In this document: positions 1 through 7,874 of the stretch, one piece after another
Position numbering within the stretch: the first letter of the stretch is position 1
Layout: each line of letters starts with the position of its first letter
NCBI GenBank assembly: GCA_947475125.1
Contig: CANJMX010000010.1
Location: forward strand, 1 to 19,509
Length of the DNA stretch: 19,509 nucleotides
Source of the DNA: Actinomycetota bacterium
GTDB lineage: Bacteria; Actinomycetota; Thermoleophilia; Miltoncostaeales; Miltoncostaeaceae
Direction of reading: 5' to 3'
Program-made: the position numbers and the translations under genes
The notes under the pieces: generated by a model
Told to the model about the DNA's origin: nothing
The model's database searches: none
Seen by the model: only the letters and a program-made list of their open reading frames with translations

Positions 1-515
1 AAGATGATGTACGCGATGAACTTCGTGCGGTCGAGCATCGTGCCGAACACGATGGCGAGCGACACGGCACAGAACACCGCCTGGAAGAAGAAGACTGCCT
101 CAACCGGGATGTTGTATGCCGCGAGGGCGTTGCCGAAGTCGAAGAGGCCGAGCGAGTTGGTGTCGCCCGCCGCATTCGCGTTGTCCAGGAACCAGCCTGC
201 GGATCCCACAAAGTCATTCCCGTCACCAAACCCGAGCGCGAATCCGATCGCCCAGAACATGAGGAATGTAATTGCAAGATTGATGACGATCTTTCCGGCG
301 ACCGCTCCGGAGTTCTTCATGCGTGAGAGGCCGATCTCGAGCATTGCGAAGCCGGCCTGCATGAAGAGCACGAGAATCGCAGCAATCACAACCCACATGG
401 AGTTGACCGCGACGTCGGTCGGGGACGGACCATCTGCCGCAGCGGCCAGGGCGGGGATGCCGAGCAGCAGCACGCCTGCTGCGATGGCACCCAACCTGAG
501 TGACCTCTGACGCAT
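1..515 (-). CDS. amt: Ammonium transporter (Amt/MEP/Rh family), partial
   Basis: This is the N-terminal 171 residues of an Amt-type channel for ammonium uptake in the cytoplasmic membrane; the rest lies beyond the left edge of the window. The start is ATG at 515-513, with AAGGAGG (complement of 524-530) 8 nt upstream. Residues 1-26 look like a cleavable signal peptide (RQRSLRLGAIAAG, hydrophobic core, ALAAAA), as in E. coli AmtB. Next come the Amt landmarks FMQAGFAMLEIGLSRMKNSG (about 52-71) and the stretch VFGTMLDRTKFIAY at the cut end. It differs clearly from the complete amt at 1386-2702, which lacks a signal peptide, so the two are diverged paralogues and not a recent duplication. It follows the HAD gene on the same strand after 160 bp and could have its own promoter. 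Family assignment is certain; regulation cannot be read here. Confidence 0.95.
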   Translation of the reverse strand, partial: MRQRSLRLGAIAAGVLLLGIPALAAAADGPSPTDVAVNSMWVVIAAILVLFMQAGFAMLEIGLSRMKNSGAVAGKIVINLAITFLMFWAIGFALGFGDGNDFVGSAGWFLDNANAAGDTNSLGLFDFGNALAAYNIPVEAVFFFQAVFCAVSLAIVFGTMLDRTKFIAYII

Positions 516-675
516 GGAGTTGCCCTCCTTCATCGATTCCAGGGCAGTGCATGTGCACGGCCCCCATTCACCGACGAGGCTATGGCGAGGGCGCGTGGCG
601 CTCCTTGTGCGCAGGGATGAAGTGGTGGCGCACCCCCTTCGCCCTGAGGCGAACCCACATGCTGCGGATTGCAAA
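516..675 (-). other. Intergenic region upstream of partial amt
   Basis: This 160 bp gap separates the HAD gene stop from the downstream amt start. It holds the strong AAGGAGG ribosome site, a 12-bp near-palindrome GTGCA-TG-TGCAC at about 547-558 that could be an operator, and a 6-bp stem hairpin at 638-653 (TTCGCC-CTGA-GGCGAA). The hairpin has no following T-run on the minus strand, so I do not call it a terminator. I could not identify a convincing -35/-10 pair. Confidence 0.3.
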
Positions 676-1347
676 TCAGCGGTCGAGAATCTCCAAAGCG
701 CCCGTGAGGTCGGGAACAACGGCATCTGCGCCGGCAAGGGCCCCCGCATCGTGAGCCCCGGTGGTCACTGCGATCACGTGCACGCCAGCAGCCCGTGCGG
801 CGGCGATATCGCGGGGGGTGTCCCCGATCACCACCACCTGATCGTCCGAATATCGTCCGCGGGCGCGCTCGCGCGCCAGCCGCACCAGATCGGCGCGCAC
901 CTCGGCGTCCGATCCAAACCCCCCCTCACCGGGCGCAAACCACGTACCGAGACCGGCCGCAGCCACCTTGGCCCGGCCGATCCCCTCGAGGTTCCCGGTC
1001 ACCAGCGCCATCTCGACCCCGTCCCCCTCAAGAGACACCAGTACGGCCCGGGCATCCGGCGCCGCCACGGGCGGTGCATGGCCGTTGGCCATCTGCGCGT
1101 GCACTCTGCACGCGAGATCGATCCACTCGCGCATGCCTGCATCAATGGCGTCGTCAGCGACCGAGTGGCCACGCAACACCAGACGGGCGATCTCGCGATC
1201 GGTGCGACCCGCCGGCTGGGTGGCCCACACATCATCCGGCACGACCGGCACGCCCCACACCGTGCGCATGGCATCGGCCATCGCGTGGGTATGCCCCTCC
1301 GGCGAGCCGTGGAGCAGGGTCCCATCAATGTCAAACAGCACAAGCAC
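676..1347 (-). CDS. HAD-superfamily hydrolase, phosphoglycolate phosphatase-like
   Basis: This is a soluble 223-residue phosphatase-type HAD protein. Motif I is FDIDGT (nucleophile Asp6, Asp8), motif II is LVTGN (Thr117), and motif IV is GDTPRD (Asp176, Asp180). A cap domain at about 15-90 fits the subfamily that contains phosphoglycolate phosphatases and beta-phosphoglucomutase-like enzymes. The substrate cannot be named from sequence. The start is GTG at 1347-1345 with only a weak ribosome site; the DxD motif begins within six residues, so little N-terminus can be missing. It lies 38 bp downstream of the complete amt gene on the same strand and 160 bp before a second amt, so co-transcription with ammonium uptake is likely. 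A functional link to nitrogen is inference from position only. Confidence 0.88.
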   Translation of the reverse strand: MLVLFDIDGTLLHGSPEGHTHAMADAMRTVWGVPVVPDDVWATQPAGRTDREIARLVLRGHSVADDAIDAGMREWIDLACRVHAQMANGHAPPVAAPDARAVLVSLEGDGVEMALVTGNLEGIGRAKVAAAGLGTWFAPGEGGFGSDAEVRADLVRLARERARGRYSDDQVVVIGDTPRDIAAARAAGVHVIAVTTGAHDAGALAGADAVVPDLTGALEILDR

Positions 1348-1385
1348 GCCCGCAGTGTGCCCAGCGGCGGCACGTGCAGGCCGGA

Positions 1386-2702
1386 TCAGACGTGCAGCGA
1401 TCCACCCACGTGGGAGTGGGCATCCTCCGGCTCGGCGCCAATGACCTCAATAAACCGCTCCGGGTACCCGAACATGCCGTGCTCTGAGATATCAAGTCCG
1501 GCCAACTCGTCGGACTCCGATGCTCTGAGGCCGATGGTCTTCTTGATGAGCCAGAACGCCGCGTAGCCCGTGGTGAAGGCGAACGCAGCGATGCACACCA
1601 TGCCGATGGCCTGCCACCCCAGTTGGGCCGCGCCGCCACCGTAGAACAGACCGGGACGGCCGCCCAGCGTGGCCGCAGCATCGGTGGTGGTGAGGAACCC
1701 GGCGGCGAGCACCCCCACAATCCCGCCCATCCCGTGCCCGGCGAGCACCCCGATTGGGTCGTCAATACGCATGCGGTCAACCAGCAGCACCATTGGCACC
1801 ATCACGCACCCGGCCACCAGACCGATGAGCGCGCCCCCCCAGGGCACCACGAAGGCACACGGGCCGGCGATGGCGCCCAGCCCGGCGATGGCCCCGTTGC
1901 CCATCATTCCGATGTCATACGTGCCGAGGAGCACGCGCGACATCACCACCGCACCGAGTACGCCGAATGCACCGGCGAGGCTGGTGACAACCACCACCAT
2001 GCCGATCGGCTTGCCCACTGCACCAAGAAACGAGCCAGCGTTGAATCCCATCCATCCCACCCAGAGAATGAGCACTCCCAGAACGGCCATGGGCATCGAA
2101 TGGCCAGGAATGGGATTAGCCCTTCCATCCGCCCGGAATTTGCCGATGCGCGGCCCCACAATGATCGCGCCGGCGATACCCGCGAACGCCCCGGTGATGT
2201 GCACCACGCCGGAGCCCGCGAAGTCCTGGAACCCGTGCTGGGAAAGCCACCCGCCGCCCCACACCCAGTGGGTGACGATGGGATAGATGAGCCCCACGAA
2301 CAGGATTGCGAAGGGCAGGTAGGCGACAAACCGTGCCCGGTCGAGCATGGTGCCCCACACGATGGCCAGCGCCACCGCGGCAAACATGGCCTCGAAGAAG
2401 AACTTGGTGGCCTCGTCAATGCCCGAGTACGAGAGCGCCGCCACGCCCTGGCTGTTGCCGATATCAATGAACCACGCCGTGGCCCCGCCGAATCCGCTGC
2501 CATCACCGAAAGCGATGGCATATCCGATGGCCCAGAACACCACGAGGGCAAGCGCGAAGTTGACGATGATCTTGGCGGCCACCGCACCCGCGTTCTTCAT
2601 GCGCGAGAGGCCCATCTCGAGCGCAGCGAACCCGGCCTGCATCAAGAGCACCAGACATCCCGCGAAGACCACCCAGACGGTGTCGATGGCCACTGCGTTC
2701 AT
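1386..2702 (-). CDS. amt: Ammonium transporter (Amt/MEP/Rh family)
   Basis: This is a complete 438-residue Amt channel with about 11 hydrophobic segments and no signal peptide. Family landmarks seen are MQAGFAALEMGLSRMKNAG near the N-terminus and DFAGSGVVHITGAFAGIAGA, which carries the D160 and H168 equivalents of AmtB. WMGFNAGS and the second pore histidine in GHGMGGIVG (H318 equivalent) are also present. The C-terminal tail (ESDELAGLDISEHGMFGYPE) is the conserved cytosolic tail that contacts GlnK/PII in this family. The start is ATG at 2702, with GGAGGA (complement of 2708-2713) 5 nt upstream. No glnK or glnD lies next to it, unlike many actinobacterial amt operons. It is followed after 38 bp by the HAD gene and then by a second amt. 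Confidence 0.97.
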   Translation of the reverse strand: MNAVAIDTVWVVFAGCLVLLMQAGFAALEMGLSRMKNAGAVAAKIIVNFALALVVFWAIGYAIAFGDGSGFGGATAWFIDIGNSQGVAALSYSGIDEATKFFFEAMFAAVALAIVWGTMLDRARFVAYLPFAILFVGLIYPIVTHWVWGGGWLSQHGFQDFAGSGVVHITGAFAGIAGAIIVGPRIGKFRADGRANPIPGHSMPMAVLGVLILWVGWMGFNAGSFLGAVGKPIGMVVVVTSLAGAFGVLGAVVMSRVLLGTYDIGMMGNGAIAGLGAIAGPCAFVVPWGGALIGLVAGCVMVPMVLLVDRMRIDDPIGVLAGHGMGGIVGVLAAGFLTTTDAAATLGGRPGLFYGGGAAQLGWQAIGMVCIAAFAFTTGYAAFWLIKKTIGLRASESDELAGLDISEHGMFGYPERFIEVIGAEPEDAHSHVGGSLHV

Positions 2703-2783
2703 TCGGTTCCTCCGGGGGAATCAGGCGGGCGGGTGCCCCGATCCCCGGGGCTCCGAAACGGTGCCATCCGGCGCGCCCGGACC

Positions 2784-2811
2784 TCATGGCCCGGTGGATA
2801 AGTGGCCATGA
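2784..2811. promoter_or_regulatory. 8-bp inverted repeat upstream of amt
   Basis: TCATGGCC and GGCCATGA form perfect 8-bp arms separated by 12 nt, about 82-109 bp before the amt start and 48 bp after the SRPBCC stop. It could be a regulator site for amt or an RNA hairpin ending the SRPBCC transcript. No T-run follows on the minus strand. It does not match a GlnR or AmtR box that I know. Function is unassigned. Confidence 0.3.
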
Positions 2812-2858
2812 AGTGCTTTGGCCGGGTGGACAAACGCCCCCAGAGGGGACGGATACGC

Positions 2859-3272
2859 CTAGCGGGAGGCGCCCTCAAGCACGGCCTTGAGCTTCTCGAG
2901 TCCGGCGATCATCAGGCCCGACAGCCGTGGCTCCATGTCATACCCGTCAATCTCCGACGTCGCCACCTGGCGGTACCGCACCCGGCTGCCGGCGCCGGTC
3001 TCGTCCACCGCGATGGTGGCCCGATGGCTCGTGAGGCCCGGGATACCCGAAATGACCTCATACGAGTACCTGCGGGCGGCATCGTCGCGGTCGACGATGC
3101 GTTCCACCAGCACAGCCCCATTGCCCATGGTTGCCGTGCGCGTGTCGCCGTCCATCACGACCTGCACGACCGGGTCGAACCACTCAAGGATGCGCACCGG
3201 GTCGCCGGCAAGGGCCCACGCCGTGTCGGCCGGTACTGCCACCTCAACTGAAACCTCAAAGTCGTTTGCCAT
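2859..3272 (-). CDS. SRPBCC-family (START/Bet v1-like) protein
   Basis: This is a 137-residue single-domain protein. The N-terminus EVSVEVAVPADTAWAL followed by a strand-rich middle (RYSYEVIS, SRVRYRQV) and a long C-terminal helix (LIAGLEKLKAVLEG type) is the polyketide cyclase/dehydrase-like SRPBCC pattern: a helix-grip fold with a hydrophobic ligand cavity. The ligand cannot be predicted. It has no signal peptide or membrane segment, so it is cytosolic. The start is ATG at 3272 with a weak GGGGG upstream. It is divergent from the kup gene, sharing a 98-bp intergenic region, and lies 156 bp upstream of amt on the same strand. Confidence 0.85.
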   Translation of the reverse strand: MANDFEVSVEVAVPADTAWALAGDPVRILEWFDPVVQVVMDGDTRTATMGNGAVLVERIVDRDDAARRYSYEVISGIPGLTSHRATIAVDETGAGSRVRYRQVATSEIDGYDMEPRLSGLMIAGLEKLKAVLEGASR

Positions 3273-3370
3273 TCGGCGAGATTACCCCCGCCTGAGCGAT
3301 GGTGTGCTCGCGGGTGCCCTGCTCGCCATCCTCTTCTGCACGTATGCGCGCATTCCCAAAGAGCGATGCC

Positions 3371-5266
3371 ATGAGCGATAGGCTGGCGCACGTGACCGAT
3401 CGCGGTACAAAGGCCCCCGCCACGGCCCTGCTCGCCCTCGGTGCACTCGGAGTCGTGTTCGGCGACATCGGGACGAGCCCGCTGTACGCATTTCAGGCCG
3501 CTCTCGCCACCGGTGTGGGTACCGACCAGAGCGACATCCTGGGCCTGCTGTCGCTCTTCCTGTGGGCGCTGATCCTCATCGTGGGCGTGAAGTACATCGG
3601 ACTCGTCATGCGCGTGAGCAACAAGGGCGAGGGCGGCGTGCTGGCGCTGTCGGCGCTCGCGCGACGCACGCTCAGCGGCAAGACGGCGCGGTGGGCGTTT
3701 CTGGCCGGACTGGTGGGTATGGGGCTCTTCTATGCAGATGGGGTCATCACGCCGGCCGTGTCTGTGCTGTCGGCAGGCGAGGGCATCACGGTGAGCTTCC
3801 CATCGGCGGGCGCTTTGGTGGTGCCATTTGCCATCGCGGTGGTGACGATCCTTTTCATCGTGCAGCGCTTCGGCACCGACAAAATCGCGAAGGCCTTTGG
3901 GCCCATCATGCTGCTGTGGTTCATTGTCATCGCGTTGCTGGGCATCAAGGAGGTGATCGCCGCCCCCTTCGTGCTGCAGGCGTTCAATCCGCTGGATGGC
4001 ATCTTGTTTCTCGGGCGCCATCCGGGGCACGGCCTTGCCGTACTCGGAGCCGTTGTGTTGTGCGTCACGGGTGTCGAGACCCTGTACGCCGACATGGGCC
4101 ACTTTGGTCGCAAGCCCATCGCTCTCGCGTGGCTCGTCGTCGGTTTTCCGGGCGTCATGCTCGCCTACCTGGGGCAGGCAGCGCTGGTGCTGACCAATCC
4201 GAGCAGTGTGAGCAACCCGTTCTTCAACATGGGGCCGCAGGCGATGGCCATCCCGCTGCTCATCCTGGCCACCGTCGCCACGTTCATCGCATCGCAGTCG
4301 GTCATCTCTGGAGTGTTCTCCGTGACCCGGCAGGCCATCCAGCTCGACCTCCTGCCCCGCCAGCGCGTGGTCCACACGTCAGAGAAGGTGGAGGGGCAGA
4401 TCTACATGCCCTTCCCGAACATGGCGCTGTACGGAGTGGTGGTGGCATTCATCCTCGCGTTTGGATCGTCAGAGGCTCTGGCCGGTGCGTACGGGCTCGC
4501 CGTCGCGGCCACCATGGTCATCACCACCGGGCTCACCATGATCATGGCCCGCAATGCATGGAGGTGGAATCCTGCCCTCATCATCCTGTGTTTCACTCCG
4601 TTGCTGGCCATCGACCTGCTGCTATTCGTGGCCACCTGCGAGAAGATCCCTCACGGCGGCTGGGTGTCCATGCTCATGGCGGCCCTGCTGCTCACCATCA
4701 TGGTCACCTGGCGTCGGGGCCGGGGAGTGCTGCGGCGCCGCATCGCGTCAGAGTCGATGCCCATGGATCATCTGGTCGAGTCGGTGCCCATTGAGGAGCA
4801 GCGCATTCCCGGCGCGGCCGTCTTTATGACCGCCAACCCCAAGGTGGCGCCGCACTCGCTGGCCATCCACCTGAAGCACAACAAGCTGCTGCCCGAGCAT
4901 CTTGTGCTGGTGAGCGTGCGATACCGCACCACCCCGAGAGTGAATCCGTCGGCCCGCGTGCTGACAAAGCGCATGGGGCCGGGAATCACCGCCATCGAGG
5001 TGTGGTACGGCTACGTTGAGCGCCCCGACATCCCTGAGGCCCTCGCCAGTGTGTGGGGCGTGCTGGGCCTGCCCGAGTCGCCAGCCGAGGCCTCATACGT
5101 CGTGAGCGACGATGCGCTGGTCATCACGCGCGACCACGTCGTCGGTCTGCCCCACTGGCAAAAGCGCCTGTTCGGCACCATGCACCGAAACGCTGCGAAG
5201 TCGGCCGACTTCTTCCGCCTCCCCCCCGGCCAGGTCATCCACCTGGGCACCGAGGTAAGCATCTAG
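3371..5266 (+). CDS. kup: Kup-type low-affinity K+ transporter
   Basis: This is a K+/H+ symporter of the KUP/HAK/KT family in the cytoplasmic membrane. The 631-residue length is typical. Signature stretches are GVVFGDIGTSPLYAF (residues 28-41, containing the functionally important Asp32) and LFYADGVITPAVSVLSAGEG (119-138). About 12 hydrophobic segments run to residue 450, followed by a soluble C-terminal domain of about 170 residues. The open frame extends upstream to 3299, but I chose ATG 3371 (MSDRLAHV): it lies behind AAAGAG, and the upstream extension is polar and unlike the family. The gene ends 3 bp before the convergent acyl-CoA dehydrogenase stop, with no hairpin terminator between them. 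No c-di-AMP riboswitch, common before such genes in actinobacteria, is visible in the short leader. Confidence 0.96.
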   Translation: MSDRLAHVTDRGTKAPATALLALGALGVVFGDIGTSPLYAFQAALATGVGTDQSDILGLLSLFLWALILIVGVKYIGLVMRVSNKGEGGVLALSALARRTLSGKTARWAFLAGLVGMGLFYADGVITPAVSVLSAGEGITVSFPSAGALVVPFAIAVVTILFIVQRFGTDKIAKAFGPIMLLWFIVIALLGIKEVIAAPFVLQAFNPLDGILFLGRHPGHGLAVLGAVVLCVTGVETLYADMGHFGRKPIALAWLVVGFPGVMLAYLGQAALVLTNPSSVSNPFFNMGPQAMAIPLLILATVATFIASQSVISGVFSVTRQAIQLDLLPRQRVVHTSEKVEGQIYMPFPNMALYGVVVAFILAFGSSEALAGAYGLAVAATMVITTGLTMIMARNAWRWNPALIILCFTPLLAIDLLLFVATCEKIPHGGWVSMLMAALLLTIMVTWRRGRGVLRRRIASESMPMDHLVESVPIEEQRIPGAAVFMTANPKVAPHSLAIHLKHNKLLPEHLVLVSVRYRTTPRVNPSARVLTKRMGPGITAIEVWYGYVERPDIPEALASVWGVLGLPESPAEASYVVSDDALVITRDHVVGLPHWQKRLFGTMHRNAAKSADFFRLPPGQVIHLGTEVSI

Positions 5267-5269
5267 CGA

Positions 5270-6415
5270 TCAGCGGGCGGCGTCGCCGAACAGGCTGCGC
5301 GCGATGACCAGCCGCTGGATCTCGCTGGTGCCCTCATATATCTCGGTGATCTTCGCATCGCGGTAGTACCGCTCGGCGTTGTACTCGCGTGAGTATCCGT
5401 AGCCACCGAGGGTCTGCACAGCGACGTCGGCCGCACGCACGGCCACTGATGATGCGAACAGCTTGGCCTTGGCCCCGGCCGCCCCGTGTGGATGCCCGGC
5501 ATCGCGCAGCCCCGCGGCATGCAGGGTGAGCAGACGCGCGGCATCAACCTGCGCGGCGATGTCGGCAATGGGGAACTGCACGCCCTGAAACCGGGCGATG
5601 GGGCCACCAAACGCCTGACGCTCCGACGCATATTTCACGGCCAGTTCCAGTGCTGCCCGGGCGATGCCCACAGCCTGAGCGGCCACACTGATACGCCCGC
5701 CGTCAAGGGTGGCCAGTGCCAGTTTGAGGCCCTCCCCCTCGGCGCCCAGCAGGCCGGAACGCGGAACGTGCAGACCATCGAAGGCGAGTTCGACCGTCGA
5801 TGAGGAGTGCAGCCCCATCTTCGGGATCTCACGGCCCACAAGCAGCCCGTGGGCCTTCGGTGACACCAATGCGCTGACGCCGCGGGCACCATCCCCACCC
5901 GTGCGGGCAAAGATGACGAAAACGTCGGCGATGCCGCCATTGGTGATCCACTGCTTTGCGCCGGTCAGGCTCCAGCCATCGCCCGATTCGGTGGCACGGG
6001 TGCAGAGCGATGCGGTGTCCGATCCGGCGCCCGGCTCGGTGAGTGCGTAGCACCCGATCATCTCGCCGCTGGCGATACGGGGCAGCCACTCGTGCTTCTG
6101 CTCCTCGGTGCCCGCACGCACAATGGGCGATGCCACCAGGCCGTTCTGCACAGCGATTGCCACTGAGGTGCCGGCATCGGCACGGGCCACCTCCTCCATC
6201 ACGAGCGCGAGCGACGTGGCGTCCAGGCCCGACCCGCCGTACTCCTCGGGCACCACAATGCCGAGCAGTCCGAGGGCCCCCATCTGCTTGATCACCTCAA
6301 GCGGGACATGCTGCTGCTCATTCCACGCCGAGGCGTTGGGGGCAATCTCACCCTCCGCGAAATCACGGGCCAAGGCCCGGATCTCGCGGTGTGTGTCACT
6401 CAGATCGGTGTGCAT
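5270..6415 (-). CDS. Acyl-CoA dehydrogenase
   Basis: This is an FAD-dependent enzyme that introduces the alpha,beta double bond in acyl-CoA, the first step of beta-oxidation or branched acyl-CoA breakdown. At 381 residues it has the normal length. It carries both family signatures: CYALTEPGAGSD (about 122-133) and QTLGGYGYSREYNAERYYRD near the C-terminus. The catalytic-base position is Glu361 in IYEGTSEIQ, as in short/medium-chain and butyryl-CoA dehydrogenases. I chose ATG 6415 (MHTDLSDTH), where homology begins; an in-frame start four codons upstream (6427) is possible. It is 38 bp downstream of the desaturase on the same strand, suggesting a lipid-related operon. Chain length specificity cannot be read. 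Confidence 0.95.
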   Translation of the reverse strand: MHTDLSDTHREIRALARDFAEGEIAPNASAWNEQQHVPLEVIKQMGALGLLGIVVPEEYGGSGLDATSLALVMEEVARADAGTSVAIAVQNGLVASPIVRAGTEEQKHEWLPRIASGEMIGCYALTEPGAGSDTASLCTRATESGDGWSLTGAKQWITNGGIADVFVIFARTGGDGARGVSALVSPKAHGLLVGREIPKMGLHSSSTVELAFDGLHVPRSGLLGAEGEGLKLALATLDGGRISVAAQAVGIARAALELAVKYASERQAFGGPIARFQGVQFPIADIAAQVDAARLLTLHAAGLRDAGHPHGAAGAKAKLFASSVAVRAADVAVQTLGGYGYSREYNAERYYRDAKITEIYEGTSEIQRLVIARSLFGDAAR

Positions 6416-6453
6416 GCCGCGAAGCATGCACGACGCACCCCAACGGCGTGGTG

Positions 6454-7575
6454 CTAGGCCATCGCCTGCGGGCGCTCACCCATGTGCTTGAGCCATCTGG
6501 CATGGGATCGCAGGGCGTCCATCAGCGTGAGATTGTTGTTGTACGGCAGGCCATGTTGCGCGCACATGTCCTCGACAATCGGTGAGATGCGCCGGTAGTG
6601 CACATGCGACACGGTGGGAAACAGATGATGTTCCACCTGGAAGTTGAGGCCGCCGAGGTACCACGCGAGCAGCCGGCTGTTCTGGGCAAAGTCAACGGTG
6701 GTCTCCACCTGATGCTCGGCCCAGTCGCGTGGCCCATCCCGCTCCACCTCGACGGTGAGCTTCTCAAGTGACGTGAACTCGGCCTCCTCCACGCAGTGCG
6801 CCAACTGGAACACCACAGCGAGAATGATGCCGAGGATCCACATGGCGCCGAGGGCCGCCAGCAGGACCACCCAGACAGGGTGGAACATGATCGGCACCAC
6901 AAGCGCGAGGCAGATGAAGATGACCTTGCCGGCGATGAGCGTGAACAGGTCACGCCCGCGCGGGCGGACGATTGGAACATGGGCCCTGTCGGCGAGATAC
7001 AGCGTGAGCGCGTCACCCGTGACGATCTGCTTCGGCGCGTAAAAGCCATACAGACAGAACATGTAGATGTGCTGGTACTTGTGCCACGGACGCCACTTCT
7101 GGTCGGGGGCGAATCGGGCCAGCGGCAGCTGGTCGATATCGCCATCCTTGTCAACAACGTTGGTGTACGTGTGGTGGGCGTGGTTGTGCTTCTCGCGCCA
7201 CAGGTATGACGAGCCGCCCAGCATGGAGTCCATCGAGAACCCGAGAAACCGCCAGCGCCTGCCGATGGCGCCGTGGTTGGCGTCGTGCTGAATGCCGAAG
7301 GCAATGCCGCCCATCGCGAAGGCCAGCGAGAGGCAGCCCAAGATCATGGTCATCCAGTTGGGCGAGAAGAACACTAGGTACACATAGGAGGCGATGCACC
7401 AGATGAGCATGAATGCGGCCTTCGAAAAAAACCGGATCCGCCCGTTGCGACGCACGCGGGAATCAAGCGCCTCATTCACCGCGGTACGCAACTCGCGGTG
7501 GAATGAACTACCCCCCTTCAACAGGCGAGGTGAACTCACGCCCGTGTCGGGACGATCCCCAGTGATGGTTGCCAA
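6454..7575 (-). CDS. Membrane fatty acid desaturase, acyl-lipid front-end type
   Basis: This is a di-iron membrane desaturase of 373 residues. The three histidine boxes are QHDANHG (H97-x3-H101), KHNHAHHTYTN (H130-x3-H134-H135) and QVEHHLFP (313-320). Replacement of the first His of the third box by Gln is typical of front-end (delta-5/delta-6-like) acyl-lipid desaturases. No cytochrome b5 domain is fused. Hydrophobic segments at about 52-70, 76-95, 211-231 and 233-258 fit the family topology. The start is set as TTG 7575-7573, because GGAGGAG (complement of 7581-7587) lies 5 nt upstream. The alternative ATG/GTG-like start at 7626 adds 17 low-complexity residues and lies before that ribosome site. 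It is followed by acyl-CoA dehydrogenase. Regioselectivity is not predictable. Confidence 0.94.
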   Translation of the reverse strand: MATITGDRPDTGVSSPRLLKGGSSFHRELRTAVNEALDSRVRRNGRIRFFSKAAFMLIWCIASYVYLVFFSPNWMTMILGCLSLAFAMGGIAFGIQHDANHGAIGRRWRFLGFSMDSMLGGSSYLWREKHNHAHHTYTNVVDKDGDIDQLPLARFAPDQKWRPWHKYQHIYMFCLYGFYAPKQIVTGDALTLYLADRAHVPIVRPRGRDLFTLIAGKVIFICLALVVPIMFHPVWVVLLAALGAMWILGIILAVVFQLAHCVEEAEFTSLEKLTVEVERDGPRDWAEHQVETTVDFAQNSRLLAWYLGGLNFQVEHHLFPTVSHVHYRRISPIVEDMCAQHGLPYNNNLTLMDALRSHARWLKHMGERPQAMA

Positions 7576-7580
7576 CGATG

Positions 7581-7587
7581 CTCCTCC
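7581..7587 (-). promoter_or_regulatory. Ribosome binding site deciding a TTG start
   Basis: The minus strand reads GGAGGAG-CATCG-TTG. The perfect anti-16S match with 5-nt spacing fixes the desaturase start at the TTG codon 7575-7573. A small 5-bp hairpin (GAGCG-ATACC-CGCTC, 7595-7609) sits just upstream of it. Confidence 0.7.
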
Positions 7588-7725
7588 AGGCGGCGAGCGG
7601 GTATCGCTCAAGCCCCGTGCCCACACTATCGGATAGGGCCGGACTCACCACGGTGGACGGTTCCCCGCGCACGGGCCAATCGTCACCAACAGGTACATCG
7701 CCACGACGGTCATTCCGGCGTTCGA

Positions 7726-7798
7726 TGGAGGATACCGGGATCGAACCGGTGACCTCCTGCTTGCAAAGCAGGCGCTCTCCCAGCTGAGCTAATCCCCC
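7726..7798 (-). tRNA. tRNA-Ala(TGC)
   Basis: A complete 73-nt cloverleaf is present. The acceptor stem is GGGGGAT paired with ATCCTCC and includes the G3:U70 wobble that marks alanine tRNAs. The D arm is GCTC-AGCTGGGA-GAGC. The anticodon arm is CCTGC-TTTGCAA-GCAGG with anticodon TGC at 7765-7763, and the T arm is ACCGG-TTCGATC-CCGGT. The discriminator base is A73. CCA is not encoded (TCG follows), so it must be added after transcription. It stands alone, with no neighbouring tRNA or rRNA gene. Confidence 0.98.
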
Positions 7799-7800
7799 CG

Positions 7801-7856
7801 CGGTTCGGGAAGGTAGCACCGCCGCAGCCGTCCACGGGTAGGGTTGCCCCGAACCG
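7801..7856. repeat. 9-bp inverted repeat between tRNA-Ala and a small CDS
   Basis: CGGTTCGGG (7801-7809) and CCCGAACCG (7848-7856) are perfect 9-bp arms separated by 38 nt. They fill the gap between the divergent 5' ends of tRNA-Ala and the 92-residue protein gene. The repeat could be a regulator site or a long-loop hairpin. It may also be chance in GC-rich DNA. Confidence 0.35.
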
Positions 7857-7874
7857 TTCCACCCCGGAGGCATC

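Noticed and set aside
638..653. Hairpin TTCGCC-CTGA-GGCGAA as terminator of the HAD gene
   Set aside because: Only a 6-bp stem and no T-run on the minus strand; not distinguishable from chance.
514..1566. 350-codon plus-strand frame over the HAD gene
   Set aside because: Composition is not protein-like, and the HAD motifs on the minus strand explain the region.
1623..2801. Long open frame (392 codons) on the plus strand antisense to amt
   Set aside because: His/Pro/Arg-rich, no family features, no ribosome site; it is a GC-rich shadow of the amt gene.
3299..3370. Upstream extension of the kup gene to ATG 3299
   Set aside because: The extra 24 residues are polar, serine/arginine-rich and absent from the family; ATG 3371 has a better-placed ribosome site.
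3273..3370. c-di-AMP (ydaO-type) riboswitch before kup
   Set aside because: The 98-bp gap is too short for the usual aptamer, and no matching conserved elements were seen.
3155..4375. 406-codon minus-strand frame antisense to kup
   Set aside because: Low-complexity charged composition typical of a reverse-frame shadow; kup is certain by homology.
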